Shown here: positions 10,223 to 22,680 of the stretch, in pieces
Layout: every line of letters begins with the position of its first letter
Numbering within the stretch: the first letter of the stretch is position 1
DNA from: Breviolum minutum Mf 1.05b.01
Lineage: Eukaryota > Sar > Dinophyceae > Suessiales > Symbiodiniaceae
Direction of reading: 5' to 3'
NCBI GenBank assembly: GCA_000507305.1
Contig: DF239846.1
Span: 1-64,000, forward strand
Length of the DNA stretch: 64,000 nucleotides
The notes under the pieces: generated by a model
What the model saw: the letters and a program-made list of their open reading frames with translations, nothing else
Databases searched by the model: none
What the model was told of the DNA's origin: nothing
Position numbers and translations under genes: made by a program

Positions 10223-10389
10223 TAATTCTCGATAGGTTTAGCCACGTGGAAATCAGCTGAATCTTCGCTCTCTTTTTTCCTTTCCTCTTTCAATAGCCAA
10301 CCCAATGGCTTGATCTTCAAAAGGCAGCTTCCAACTACCAAGTGAAAAACTGAAACGTGGTATGCCATGACTCCTAAGGGGAATTTGCA
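10223..10389 (-). repeat. 5' LTR of the copia element (167 bp)
   Basis: Identical to 2408-2574. This copy should carry the active promoter and transcription start. In the minus-strand reading it begins TG, and its inner edge abuts the primer-binding site with no spacer. Confidence 0.93.
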
Positions 10390-10394
10390 AAAAG
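10390..10394. repeat. Target-site duplication, right copy (AAAAG)
   Basis: Matches 2403-2407 and directly follows the outer end of the 5' LTR. Confidence 0.85.
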
Positions 10395-13258
10395 TAATCC
10401 CAGCTCTGCAACGGCTTCCTAATGTGGAGAGGCCAGAAGGCAACCATGGTTACGGAACTCATCTCTCCTTGAAGTCCTTGGACCCTTTTCATTGACAGAA
10501 ATAAACAAGACAAAAGATCAAGAAAGAAACTAAACAACTTGGGGCTTAGATAAAGTTCAGTAACTTTGATTTTGTGCAACACAGATGTTGCGCCAAAACT
10601 GGTACAGTTGGCAGTTAGTTTCAAAAGCGGTGTGTGTATTTCCAGGAGCGCTTTCTCGCCACCATCGTGGCTGACGAATCCGTCGCCGAGCACTATTGAC
10701 TTTGGACTTTGGCTTTTTCAATTTTTTTTGTTGCAGACATCCCACAGCCGTTTGTTTTTCTCTTCCCTTCCGTAGTAATCAAATCTATGACATCTATGAT
10801 TTGCAAGATCCTCACGATCCCACTTGGCAAAGCTTCTCAACTGAATGTCCAGTCAAGAGAATGAAACGAATGTCCTCAGATGAACCTTGGTCCAACGGTT
10901 TTGGTCTGATTTTCAAACATATTTACATTTATTGATTATTGGCCTTTCTCATCCACGAAATCCAGCATTTCCATCAGGAGTGCCCGAGTCATTACAGGAC
11001 CCAAAGTATGATATTTCAAATACAAATTTCTTTTCAAAAAGACTCTTCAGGGAGCCCTACATTGAAATCCCGTCTTTATCAATCAATACATTCAAGTAGC
11101 TTGCATTCATCTAAGTAAAGCTTATTTTATTACTATTACCAAAAAGTGTTTGGGGAGGGGGCCGGGTGATAATCACTTCTGGACAGTACTTGAAAACATC
11201 GGCTTGCGGCTGCTTAAGTTCAAGACGGATTTGGGGATTGCACTCACTACCATCTGAGATCATCTGAGTGTTTCCTAGAAACAATCAGTGACACAAATTC
11301 TGAAGTTTGAGGTCAATTTTTTTTTGAGCTTTCGGGAACTTGACTTGTAATTATATATCTAAGACTTGTACGACCGAGCATGGATTTCAGATTTTTGAAG
11401 TGTGAAAGTGATGTCATTTGCAATTCATCTTGGCCTCTAGTGTCGAAAACTCTGTTCTTTGTCAAACGTTATTGTCAAACATTGGAATACATGTTTGACA
11501 TTGGAATCCTTTTTCTGCGCTTCATTAATTCGGAAAAAACATATTGAATTTTGTTGTGTTAGCTTTGCGGGCGTTGTCGTTTACGCAATGATATCTTTGT
11601 TAGATCATCTCTTGATAATTGAAGGTTTGACCGAATTCCGAAGTACTGAAGTTGTCACATTTTTTGTGGGTCTGGCATCCCTGAACCCACCATAACCCAC
11701 CTGTTTCATGAATGCTTAAGGATAGAACTTTTCCGACCAGAACCCTTTCCTTTCTTACACTTAACGTTCTTACATAAGCTGGTGGAGATGCAGATGGTTT
11801 TTTTTTTCAAGCAAAGTCATCATTGTAGAAAATACAAACATCGCTTAGCAAACATAGAAATGATACAACGTGTTTCCCCTTGTGGTCTTGAATTTTTTGC
11901 TAGTGTCGACAAGATCGCCGGCAGCTCCCAAACAGGAAGGGCGCCGGTGTTACTCGACACATCGACATGACCGTGGAAGAACAGACATGGAGCACCAAAC
12001 ATATTGATTAGGCGATTGCCCTGACAATCATGATTGGGCAAAATTGATACAGTAAATCAACCCCAAAGATTTACAGCAAAAGGTCCTGACTTTGAAAAGT
12101 GCGCTTTTGCTGTCATTTTAACCAGAATAGAGCAGAATCACGTCCTTTTGGTGAGTTCATGTTTCTCTCTTTGAAATACGAAACGAACAGATCGCAAATC
12201 TAGAAATTCAACTCATCATTCTTCTCGGAGTTTTTTGTCAATTAGGTCACTCCGGTCACACAGCATCGATAATAATCAAAGCATCTCAAGCAACGGAGGG
12301 ACAAATTCCTTAGATGGTTTCCGAGTTTAGGACTTTCATCGTGTTTCAGCGTGTTTAGACACCTTCCACGACTTGAGCTTGATGTGTCTCACTTCTCCGT
12401 TCTCGCTTCTTGGTGGTTTCAAAATGTTTCAACGTGTCAAGTCAGCCAAAGTCTTCACCATGCCCAATCCTGATTGCTTCATTGGACGCAAATTGTTCAA
12501 CCACCTAGCAGATTAGTCATGATTAGTCCAAGATCGACTCCAAATCTGAGAGTTCAGTAGAGTTCTATCTCGAGATCTCGAGTGGCCAGGGATGGACCTT
12601 GAGAAGGCTTGATTTTCGATGCATTGCTTTCTTTGCTGTCAACGCAGACGTTGGCAGTATGGTTCAAAATTCAAAACTCACTTCATTCCTGTTGAGAACC
12701 ATTAGCACCTCGGTTTTTCTGTCAAATGTAACTTGATTGTTGATCTTGTGGTCGGAAATGCCAAAAAGCCTTTGTCGCCATATCATTGGTCGAGCAGGGC
12801 GCTCAAGGAAAATCCCTATTTGAGACATGATCTCTCCATTTTACCTTTTGCCACAGGCTGTACGAGGTAGGCAAACTTGATAGATTATGCTAAGATATGC
12901 TAAGCATAGGTTGCCCGGTGTGACCCCAAGCATTTGTCTTTCATGGCAAAATACAAGGAGCTCCATCCCTTCAGGGACACCGGACAGCCATTGAGAAGTC
13001 GTTGAGGGCCACCGCAGCAGACACATTTGCGGTCAAAAAAATCAAATGGGACGTGTCGGGAAGATCCGGAGACACTCTTGAATGACATAAATTGGGCGTA
13101 TCAGTTATTCTGTTTATTCTGTTGGCAACTTATGGCGTCAAGCTGAGGCTCACTCCAGATTTCCTCACATGAAAGAGATCGAAAGAATTTATTCAAAACC
13201 CTTTGCCACGGTAACATGAAAAACACTTCAAGAGTTGCCACAGAAAACCAAAATGCAG
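10395..13258. other. No supported gene
   Basis: Short frames occur on both strands. Around 10575-10690 (minus), 11880-12040 (minus) and 12900-13030 (minus) two or three frames are open at once in GC-richer patches, so none can be chosen. No repeats longer than simple A/T runs were seen. Confidence 0.4.
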
Positions 13259-13330
13259 GTGCCGGACAACGACCCCGACGTGCAGAAGTGCAGCCGAGTG
13301 GCTTCTGGGCCGCACACCAAATTGGAAAAG
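13259..13330 (+). CDS. Candidate internal exon, unknown protein (24 codons)
   Basis: Between an acceptor TGCAG|G and a donor AAG|GTTTTT lies exactly 24 codons in phase 0/0. They encode a hydrophilic, codon-regular segment starting VPDNDPDVQKCS. I do not recognise the protein. The AG|G acceptor follows the dinoflagellate rule. It could belong with the plus-strand blocks at 14481 and 17470. Confidence 0.4.
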
Positions 13331-14480
13331 GTTTTTTGTTCCTTTTCCATGGACATTTCAAGACATTTCAAAGGAAACTCTTCGACATTTAATGATTTTT
13401 GAGGCCAACTCATGTCTATTGAACAGATCGAAGACAACTCAGCACTCTACCATTGTCTCTTTTGCCTTCGTTTGTCCCTTGTGGTGTGATTACTTATTCT
13501 GTTTTTTGTTTGGTCATGATCTCTTTGTTCCAAACTTGTCAGTGTTTTCTGGCTGCACACCACTGGAGGCATTGGAGAGTTCGGTACAAAGATCTAGAAA
13601 CATCTCTTTCAGCAGGGACTTCCTTAGCAAAATGTATTTTTACATCTTCCTGGTCTTCCGACGTCCAGTTAGTGGCCAGTTCCACACAAAAGCAGTTGAA
13701 CTATGTTCAATTTATATCGTCAGGTTGGTTATAATTTTCTGCTCGATTGAAAACATAGAAGCAATCCAAGAAGGGCAACAAACAAACTTTTCGTGACACT
13801 TCCACGATATTCACTCGGGGGAGATTGCTTTTGGCATTCAGGGACTCAGATCCATGCAACTGCCTTCGTTTCCTTCAAGATTGTTGTCAAGTGCCGACTT
13901 CAATAAAGTCCCACCAAACAGCAAAGTCCGGAGGGAATGAGGGAATTCTTCTCAAATTCCAATTCAGAATGCACAATGACGGGTCTGTAACTTCTACCAC
14001 GGTTGTATCAGAGTGTAAGTACATAGATTCACCATGATTCACCTTCAACTTTCTCCCATCTCTGGAGCGTAAGGCTTAGCTTGTGATTTCAGTTATTTGG
14101 TTTCTCCCAGATCCTTTAACATGGGATGATATGCTTTCAGTGGACATTTTTGCAGTTGCAACGCTTTGTCGAAGACATAATTCAGACAATCTATGTACTA
14201 TTATATATAATAAATTATCATGTGTATGTATATCTGTATATATATATATAGAGTTGTCACCAACAACTTTTTTAAGTGTCAGTATAAAGTGGAATGGGAA
14301 GAAAGGCTGATGCCATTGCCCCCTCAAACCTGGGAAGCAGAGTTAGGTCAGAAATGTAACTAAAGGGCACCTCTTCCATTCAAAAGTGTAGGATTTAATG
14401 GATTTAGAAGATTCGGAAGGTTCTTGAAAGTCTTTTAATTTTGGCCCCTTTTGAAAGGTTTGTCGTTACGCAAGACACAG
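13331..14480. other. No supported gene; probable intron or intergenic
   Basis: Two overlapping plus-strand frames occur at 13392-13796, but they are rich in Phe, Ser and Cys and lack splice-bounded structure. A short TA run lies near 14237. Nothing else is recognised. Confidence 0.35.
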
Positions 14481-14522
14481 GTGCTTCGAGAGGGTCAAGC
14501 TCTATATTTGCCCATTGGACAG
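14481..14522 (+). CDS. Candidate micro-exon, 14 codons
   Basis: An acceptor CACAG|G opens 14 codons in phase 0 (VLREGQALYLPIGQ), followed by a GC donor (gccacc). Function is unknown. The upstream bases remain open in the same frame for about 10 codons, so the true 5' edge could be earlier. Confidence 0.3.
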
Positions 14523-15610
14523 GCCACCGTTTGCCAAGTCTTGTGGTAGCTGAGGATGATGAGCAACGGTGGGTCTAGTATGAGAATGTACGAGGCAATG
14601 ATTTGCCTAAGATCTTAAGGCAAGCTGATTCACCCATGAATATCACCGGCCTTCAAATCGCGGTCTTGTTTGGGATGGGTAGGGTTGAAGACATGGTAAG
14701 TTGTTGCCCGTGTCAAAGTTCAGCGCTTCGCTATTATTTCCCCAAGAGTCATGGTTCGGTCGTAGTTGGATCGGAATGCAACTGTTGATGCCCTTGCCCC
14801 AAAAAACAGGTTCGTGTCAGCGGAATGAGATAGGGTATAACAAGTCATACAGATAACCCTTCCCCCCATGATAATCTGAGAGAGAGAGAGGGAGTATCCA
14901 TGCCAAAAGACTGACTTGTCACACTTGAGACGTGTTTATGTGGACCTAGATTTGGATGCATCATTGTGCTTGTCGTTTTTTGAAGTTGTTTTCGTGGATT
15001 GGCATGTGAATGGATTGTCTGCCCAGATACACCGCGCGCAGACGTTGGGATCTTAGGACACAGGAGAGTTCCATGGTGCGCGGTCACCAATCCCTAGCCA
15101 GTTCCATAGCAAAGTACCGAGTGCGACGAGATTCGACACTCCATGGGTGACATCTTAAGCCGTTCGCCTATCTCAGGGTCATCCAAAGGAAATGAAACAT
15201 GTGGGGAGTTTCATCCTGTTGGTGTTTGTGTGATCAGAGAAACCATTGGGAAAGATATGTTGAATGGGTTGCCAGATTTTCACATGTTTGGGTTCGCATC
15301 GATGTGATTTCAATGCTGGTAGATCGGACATGATGAACACACTGACTACCGTACATACTTACTGCGTATGGACAAATCCTGCACCACTTGATATTGTAAA
15401 TATCCTATTGCCTGCAGTTTTTTTCTATCCCAGCTGTTGTAACATTTTGCACCAGCAATAAAACGACTTTGCCCATCAACAGTGTGGATTCTATCCTACC
15501 GTAAAAATCAGCAACAGAGGTCCGAAAACAAACCGAAACTTGACAGTCTCAGCATATCCCACGTGCTTCAGACGATGGAAGGACCATTTTGCAATTCATG
15601 GGACATTCAG

Positions 15611-15661
15611 GGTTGGGATTGCGGATATCAAGATGAATACGCTGACCTGGAAGAATGGAAG
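15611..15661 (+). CDS. Candidate exon inside an open frame, unknown protein
   Basis: Plus-strand frame 15531-15701 is open for 56 codons to a TGA without any ATG near its start. It has a natural composition with many W, K, R and T residues (VGIADIKMNTLTWKNG in the middle). The splice sites that best bound it are TTCAG|G at 15610 and AG|GTTCTA at 15661. A longer exon using the whole open region is equally possible. No domain is recognised. Confidence 0.35.
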
Positions 15662-16284
15662 GTTCTACAGCCTCAAGCCAGTCAAACTCGATGCTCGATG
15701 ATCTGAGGTCCGATCACCGGTCCATTCACCTGACGATGTCCCTGAACCGGCAGTCCCTTGGTCCAGTCAAATCGCAGTCAATGGATTTTGGGATTGTGGG
15801 AGATTGCTCCAGACTTCCCCACCAGAAACAGCAGCACCAATTTGTACACTCCATACGTTGACGAAATTTTCAAACTGTTGGATTTTTGCGCTGTCTCGCT
15901 TGGCCCAAATCGCAATTTCAAATGTCCGGTACAGGCTTCGCTGAACTGTCATTGACATCAAGCGAGATCTCATGTCAAGATGATTCAAGATGAACGATTT
16001 GAAGCACTGATTTTCCTTACAAAAAGTAACACCACTATTATGAGCCAGTCCATGCAGCGAAATGGTCCCATTCGGACAGGACAACAGGTGGAATTGGCAA
16101 ATTTCTGGCAACTTGTCATGTTACAATTGGTGTAGTCCAAAAGATCAAGAGGTTTTGATAATTCATGATATTTCAAAAGATATTTCTATCAATTCTCATA
16201 ATTCTCCGAGCAAAACAGGATCAAAGAAGTTCAGAAGTGCCTTGTTTTGGGTCTGGCCCTTTAGGTTCTGCAGCTCCGCTGCAG

Positions 16285-16382
16285 TGCTGCTCAACGTGGC
16301 CGAACAGCCAGTCGGCCAAGCGGCAGAGGGATGGTACGGACTGAAAAAACCGGTCGGATCCCTTCGCAGATTAATGACATGA
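16285..16382 (+). CDS. Candidate GC-rich exon, unknown protein
   Basis: A sudden GC-rich patch follows CTGCAG. It has an open frame (LLNVAEQPVGQAAEGWYG) ending in TGA at 16382. Two other frames are partly open too, and the acceptor lacks a following G, so the frame choice is tentative. Confidence 0.25.
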
Positions 16383-17469
16383 ACTGAACTTATGCAAGTG
16401 AAGCATCAGGTAAGTCATGTATTCAGTAATATTCAGTATGAATCATTAATCTTTATTACGGACTCATTTCTTGTATTGTCCAAAGAGTTTGGAATCTTTT
16501 GAATCATCTGACTATGATGACAATCCATCATCCGGAAGTTAAGTCTTTCCCTGGCTCGGAGCAAGATCTTGGCTATGGCAGTTGGAGTGTGATCTCGAAT
16601 ATTTTGACAGGTACATTATTGCTTTAGAGCACCAAGGATTTCGTATATGACAATTGTAGGATCTATGGACGGGCGTGCGCACACTCCTTCTCAGTTGACA
16701 TTCTGGCCAGGGTGTTGTATAATGCAATTCCATGAGGATTGCGAAAAATAGCCAGAATGAACAACGCAAGATAATGACCTTTGCTACAGTAGTTCCCTTC
16801 ATGCACCTTGCATTTTCGGAAACCGTATCTACCTCGCTATGTCTGCATCAACTCCATGATTAGTATATGAGATGAATCTGCAGTCTGACTATAACCAGTG
16901 CAACTGACAAGCTGTTGATGATTCCACTCCACGTTTTAACGGTGGAATTGTTCTAGCTGATCTACAAAACAAATTGCTAGAATGTATCACGGCTGGTGCC
17001 TATGCAGTGCCGATAGTGTAGTATGTATTTGACTCGAAAATTCCCCCCATCTTGTCCCGTGGCACATTCTTGTTGGAAGAACCCCCTTTTCTCATAGGTC
17101 TGAATGTGTTTGAAGAGACCCCAGATTTCCGCACTTTCACCAGGTCATGTTCAGAGCAGACCTTGCATGTGCACGCGTACTCGCTTTATCTTGTTTTGCT
17201 GGTGCATTCTTGAAGTTGTATGCTTCAGTGCAGCGAAGTCACATTGTGTCCACCAAGGATCAACCCTTCCAAAGAGGTGGGTTTTGCCACTCAGCTGAAA
17301 ACAAGTGCGGGAAAGGTCAATATTGTCTTTCGCATAGTTGCCATTTCAATCAAATCGTATCCGAATCCCTTCCACCTTCTTGCACTATGTCACTATGTCT
17401 CAGATATTTTTGGAAAACACTTCCCCAAGAAATGCTGTCCACACAGCCATGTGGCCACTCGTTGGTGAG

Positions 17470-17608
17470 GCGCAGATGAACTTTGTCTCCTGGGTGCACG
17501 ACGTGGCCACCGCGAGCTGCTCGACCCAATGTGTGTGGCACTAGCCTATCTTCGTGCCAGAGCAAAAACGGGTAGCTGGGTGGAGAATCTCCGACTTTTG
17601 ATGGTACT
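17470..17608 (+). CDS. Candidate internal exon, helical protein (45 codons)
   Basis: Bounded by GTGAG|G and a consensus donor GTAAGT at 17609, the 139 bases encode 45 codons in one frame (2 bases, 45 codons, 2 bases). The product is Leu/Ala/Arg-rich and looks alpha-helical, for example RELLDPMCVALAYLRARA. It could be part of an armadillo, TPR or similar solenoid, but no family is recognised. The minus strand is also open here, with a less natural composition. This is one of the cleaner exon calls outside the TPR gene. Confidence 0.5.
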
Positions 17609-17630
17609 GTAAGTATACACACTACATATC

Positions 17631-17659
17631 TATATATATATCATTATATATATATATAT
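17631..17659. repeat. TA microsatellite
   Basis: Imperfect (TA)n, interrupted once by tcat, located just inside the putative intron after the exon ending at 17608. Confidence 0.8.
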
Positions 17660-18471
17660 CATGTAGATTATAGATACTCGCAATAGTACTCGTACTTTTA
17701 CTCAGTCAATCAAATCTTTCATTGTTTGCGTTTCCTTCACTGTCAATGACTTCGTGTTTGGAAATGAAGTGAAAATAAATCAATCCTTTCCTCCTAGTTG
17801 GGCAAGAGCGTGAGCGGGGAATTGTGATCACAGCAGTTTTCAAGTTGATGCATTTCCAATATCAAGGACAACGTGCCCTGGTGTGAGTCACTTGATGAAG
17901 GTCAAGACTTTCAGTGCCCGATATATTTTATTTTGATAGTATTTTGCTGTATTTTGTGGACAAACCCATCCGATCACTCAGGCGATTTGGCCTTCCTTCA
18001 CGATGTTCCCAAGTCCTTCCGTTGCAAGTCCAAGCGAGGCCAAAGTAACGGCGATGTAAAAAGTCTTTAAGCAATCGGAAAAAACGAAAAAACGCGACAC
18101 AGATGTGCACCGCCAGTCTCCTCAGGTGTTATGCTGATGAATTCACCGCGTTGGGTCCGCCTTCGCTGAATTACTTGTACTGCACACCCTCGCCGTGCAG
18201 GTGGCAAAAACTCCATCAGATGCGCTTCATCTTTCCTCCATCGTCGCCTAGTGCCCATTTAAAGCTGGTGTGCTTGTGGTGGCCAGAAGCGTCAGGATTG
18301 CATCAGACTTTGGAATCGGATTTCCTACTCTTGCATTGCCAGTTTTACATTGGTACGTCAGACATAATAGTTGCGGACAATGCGTTTGTATGTTTGACGG
18401 CATTCTAATACATGTTTCTGTTCAAAATACATTCGGAGCTGTGTCGCAAAGAAAAGATGATTCAGTTGTAG

Positions 18472-18530
18472 AATTCTGGCAGCCCTCAGGGAAGAGCATG
18501 AAGCAAAGATTGAAGAATATTGCCATGACA
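18472..18530 (+). CDS. Candidate exon with coiled-coil-like coding
   Basis: After TTGTAG the frame encodes ILAALREEHEAKIEEYCHD, a charged helix, and meets donor GTGCGA at 18531. The same frame continues to a TAG at 18556-18558 and then runs 21 more codons of protein-like sequence. This suggests either a very short intron or a broken gene. No family is recognised. Confidence 0.4.
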
Positions 18531-20850
18531 GTGCGATGGTTGACAGTCCGTTCACGTAGAGCACGGAGGTACCTTCTGCTGGGGTCAACGAGGCTGCTGA
18601 AGGGATGCTTTTGTCTGGTGAATGATGATACGCCAAGTGGTCACGACTTCGCAATTAAACACTAGAGCTGAATCTGGTGGAGGTATAGTGGCTCATTTGG
18701 CTTGCATTACAACCGACAACCGTGTTCGATTCGACGGCTGAAGGGAGAAGCTTCCCTTTGAGCCTGGGATCTATCATAGAGATCAGTGTCAGGAGTCCAG
18801 CAAGAGAAGACCTTACAACGAATTCACAGCGTGTTGGAGAATGCATTTAACATCAACATGTTTAACGTCGAATTACTTATACGTAGAAGTAGCGCCAATG
18901 GACTTTAAACCGCAGAAGTACAGCAGCATTTTTCAGATCACCGCGGACGGGCTGTGAACAACTTGATGAGGAACACTGATGGTAGTGCTCTTGAGTGTAA
19001 TGCCACCCGTTTCAGGACAGAGGTAAGGAGTGGTCGATTCCGACCCGCTGGAGGCTTCTCTGATAAGTATATACCATTCAAAGGTGCGACAATGAACAAT
19101 TGACAAGAACTTTCCGGGGAAGTGATCCAGGTACCGCCCATTTCCGTTCCATGAGTCAATGCACATTTAGTAAACCTGCCAATACGGATCCTGACCACAT
19201 CTTAATGTGCTTGTTCTCAAAGGATCTCAAAGGTAAAAACCATCAAAAACCCATTAGTCTTGCTGCCAAGTGCTTCCAGTTCACCATTTCAATCTTGGAA
19301 ACTTCCTAATCCCCGTCGTAGGAGGGTCTTGAACAATTTTGGGGAGGGTTGAATGTCGCTGATCCCTTCACACCAAGCCTGCACAAGCAACCATAGCACT
19401 GGATCTCCAGGTAGATAGAACTTTCAACTCCACGGTGTGCAATTTTAAGCGGGCCAGTTCACGCATGGTTCAACCAAGAGCAGTCACGCATCAAATCCAT
19501 GAGCCGTTTTGAGAAATCCACCGACACAACCGTGTGGAAGACTGGAAGACCATGGAAGACTGGACCAAGACAGTAGAATTCCCAAAAACTAGCCTTCAAA
19601 AGCCAGCTTTTACAAATCTTACAGTAGAAATCAGAGGTCCTTTCAATCTTATGAACACTTTTGGACATCAGCGCGATCGGCGATCGAGTCAGCGTACGCA
19701 GGTTCCAGTTCTTCCCATGAAAATGCTCAACTCTTGCGTCAAGGAGCGATTGATTTCAGCCTCGCTGTGAGTGCATGCATACTAATTCCAAACTGGTAAG
19801 AGTGGTTGATAGTCACGATCAGAATTCCTGTCGAAATATCGGTAAATATTTGAGAAAAGATAGAAGAACAAACGACCTGCGGAGTTTGGAGACGTGGAGA
19901 CTTGAATGCTAAAATCATCACTGAGTCACTATGATAGTCTTATCCCCGTTTGATCTGTATTCTCGAGGAATCTGATAGCTCTCCAGGTGAGATGTATGAT
20001 TCGAGACATCATTGAATTTGCATGAATTTACCATCAGAGCATCATTCTTTATCTTGCCAAGATGGCATGCATTTCTTGCAAAAAATGTTACCCAATAACT
20101 AAAGGCGCTCAAGAAGGCGCAAATTTACTGTAATGGTAAACAGCTGAAGCCTCTTTGGTGTATGCCGAGGTACAGTCAGAATCAAAGCGAGTAACTATTT
20201 GCGGAATGTATCTTTCTGCTTCATCACATAGGGAGACTATGAATTTTCTGAGGGGAGACGTACATAGATGGAGCCACAATGCACGTGTTTTTCCAGCATC
20301 GAATCTTAGTGTGTACAGCAGAGACCATCTCTCCCAGGGCACCATAAGTTCTGAAAACACCACGATGCAACAGGATCTTCGCACACTTCTCGATCGTCTC
20401 AGCTTGCATCCTCGAGCACAGGCACATGCAGCATGGAATTTTTACTGGTGAATGACAATCATCCATGTTGCGTTGGGTACACAATTTCGGCTGTATTTGA
20501 CAGGGCTGTATTCTTGATTTTGCCGTTGATCTCCGAAGAGCTCAAGTTGTCATAGGCGATGATTTTCTATGCGGTTGCATAAAAGTCGTGAAATTGGTTC
20601 CTCCCAGTGAGACCCATATCAGGATTCAGGCTAGGCAATTGTCTACTGACCATACCGATGATAATTATTAGGTATCTGATCAGTTTCTTGGAGAACAGGA
20701 CTTGTGGAACCAACTGGTGCCTGCAAGAGCACTGAAATCTCCAAGTCGCAATTCATTGTAAAGATATCTAAAAATACTTGTTTGCTTTGATGATAGGACC
20801 AGATAGGATGTTCTTGGACCTTGAAAGATCTTACAGCAGATTTCTGCCAG

Positions 20851-20925
20851 GAGGATGTACTGTCCATGGCTGTCCGCATCGCTGGGAAAGAAGCGCCTAC
20901 AGTGGGCAAATTAAAGCCCAAACAG
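20851..20925 (+). CDS. Candidate exon, 25 codons, unknown protein
   Basis: Acceptor TGCCAG|G, then 25 codons in phase 0/0 beginning EDVLSMAVRIAGKEAPTVG, then donor GTGCAA. Composition and both splice sites are good. The next plus-strand block with matching phase is 21454-21507. Together with 21932, 22646 and 22876 it may form one gene. Confidence 0.5.
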
Positions 20926-21453
20926 GTGCAACGGATAGCTTTCACGTACAGGCGTTCTTCATCTTGGTTTTGGAAGGGGAGGTCCTGCAGAAAGACGTTG
21001 TTTGATTCTGTTTGTTCAAAGATCCTTGGAGACCTCAGATTCATGCAGATTGGTTAGTTTCATTTCATGCAGTGGAATGAGACTCAGATCTTGGATTTCG
21101 TCGAAGTTTGTGTTTTTGTTACTTGTTCCCATTGTACGAAACATAGAGCTGACCTCGCTCATCCCACCGTTCATGGTCATGGATCTTTTGGTGCAATCGT
21201 GATCTATTTACACGCGAAGAAGCGTTCTCAAGTATGAACATGTCCAGTCAAAAGTGAGATGCTTGGACTACGAACTTTGGGCTCCATCCTTGATTTACAT
21301 ACGGGCAAGCATACTGAATCCCTTCAATAGCCAGTAATTATAGCTTGTCATGGGAATCCCTCATCGATGATATCCATGTGGTTCGATAGGGTTTTGCAGC
21401 TTACTTGGTTTCCGTCATCCGATCACATCTCTACATTTCGTCATCCAAAGCAG

Positions 21454-21507
21454 GTGCTGCAAGGCATTCGTTCATTGTTGGCGCCGGAGCCGTGCAATCG
21501 TACCATG
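21454..21507 (+). CDS. Candidate exon, 18 codons (same gene as 20851?)
   Basis: AGCAG|G opens VLQGIRSLLAPEPCNRTM in phase 0/0, with donor GTAGTT. The phase matches the preceding candidate exon ending at 20925 and the following one starting at 21932. Confidence 0.45.
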
Positions 21508-21931
21508 GTAGTTGCTTGCTGCTGCACTGGCCGTGACAACATCTGGTGAAGCAGTTCTAGACAACACACCCCTTATATATATATATGTTAAAATGGGATC
21601 TTCGTTGTTTGCTTTCAACAAAATCATCTGTGGTTGGTCTTTCCTGAGCGTTTGAGATCCGGTTTTGGTGCCGACCAACCAATTTTCACCTATGATGCTT
21701 CAATTAAAACCTGATGATGATGACAGGGGACAATAGGCAGAACCTATTTGACTACCTTAATCTTATGCCAGTATCTACTCGGGTATTGGGCAGATACCTC
21801 CAGACTGCGTGAGTGTATGCACTCTTTTGGAATTCCAGCCCAAAGGTGCATTCAGTTGACCAATCTTTCTGAAATTTTGAGTCAAACACTCACATTTCTG
21901 ATCCGAATATCCCACGGTGAAGTTGGCCAAG

Positions 21932-22039
21932 GCTTGGCACCAGCTCTTAACACGACAACACCTCGAGTATCTGCAGGAGCGATTCGTACGACTTGTTGTG
22001 ATGGGAATGCTGACGAAAGGCAATGATGAAATGATATGA
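21932..22039 (+). CDS. Candidate exon, amphipathic helix
   Basis: The frame is open from 21902 to a TGA at 22037-22039 without an ATG start. After GCCAAG|G it encodes an amphipathic helix (AWHQLLTRQHLEYLQERFVR). A GC donor at 22020 would end it earlier and let it join 22646; otherwise this is a last exon. No family is recognised. Confidence 0.4.
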   Translation, partial: AWHQLLTRQHLEYLQERFVRLVVMGMLTKGNDEMI

Positions 22040-22440
22040 AATGCATGGACATTCGCCAGCAAACGAACATTACGAAAATTGCTTGAAAGCAATAGTATTG
22101 GTTAGCTAGATAGGATAGATAGGATAGGGTGGAGATGTCAGCCATTTCTTTTTGCGAGCGTTTGCGAGTATTTCGGCTTCCCTGTCTCTGAACATATGTA
22201 AAGGATAGTGAAGCTTTGCATTTCTTTTCTTGTATTGTTTGTATTGTTTGTGTTTGAAACTTGCAAGTGATTGTATCTCTCAGCCATTGACCAAATACCG
22301 TGGTCCACTCCTAAGGGGTCCACAGAGCCTTTCTATGGATTCATGTTTGGGTGCAAGCTGCAGGACCCAGCAATGCAATAAAGTATAGTCTCGTAGAGGA
22401 ATCCATCAATCAATGCATAGTTTACAATTCAGGCTGGTGG

Positions 22441-22483
22441 ACCACCATCATCACCGCCATCATCATCGTCATCATCATCACCA
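22441..22483. repeat. Imperfect CAT/CAC trinucleotide array
   Basis: About 14 units of cat, cac, cgc and cgt in a row. It is the same unit family as the much longer array at 60936-61109, but here no convincing exon surrounds it. Confidence 0.75.
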
Positions 22484-22645
22484 ACGCGGAAAGGAAGCAA
22501 AACCGCATCGTATCTCAACAATGAGTCATAGATGGCACATTTGGGAGCCTCATGGGCGCCCTCCCTAAGGTTTAATATGAATGAGGAATCCTGATTTCAG
22601 ATCGAAGTGAGTCATTTCCCTTAGCAACATGACCTTTGTCGTCAG

Positions 22646-22680
22646 GCGTCACGTGAAGAGGACCAAGCGGCAGGGTCCAG
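22646..22680 (+). CDS. Candidate micro-exon, 11 codons
   Basis: CGTCAG|G, then 11 codons (ASREEDQAAGS) plus two bases, then donor GTGTTG. It ends in phase 2, which the block at 22876 completes. Confidence 0.35.

Larger units (their letters stand above)
2408..10389 (-). mobile_element. Complete Ty1/copia-type LTR retrotransposon
   Basis: A 7982-bp element reads on the minus strand. In that orientation the order is 5' LTR (10389-10223), primer-binding site (10222-10210), one Gag-Pol frame (10187-2622), polypurine tract (2584-2575) and 3' LTR (2574-2408), flanked by AAAAG duplications. Integrase precedes reverse transcriptase, which defines the Ty1/copia order. The two LTRs are identical base for base and the frame has no stop or frameshift, so the insertion is recent and may still be mobile. 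The frame is conspicuously purine-rich on its coding strand compared with its flanks. No host gene is visibly interrupted, though it could lie in an intron. Confidence 0.95.

Noticed and set aside
18670..18745. tRNA-like A and B boxes (ggctcatttgg ... gttcgattcg)
   Set aside because: No acceptor stem and no paired anticodon stem can be drawn; the boxes are chance matches.
19520..19580. Repeated ggaagactgg words
   Set aside because: Only three imperfect short copies; too little for a repeat or a site.
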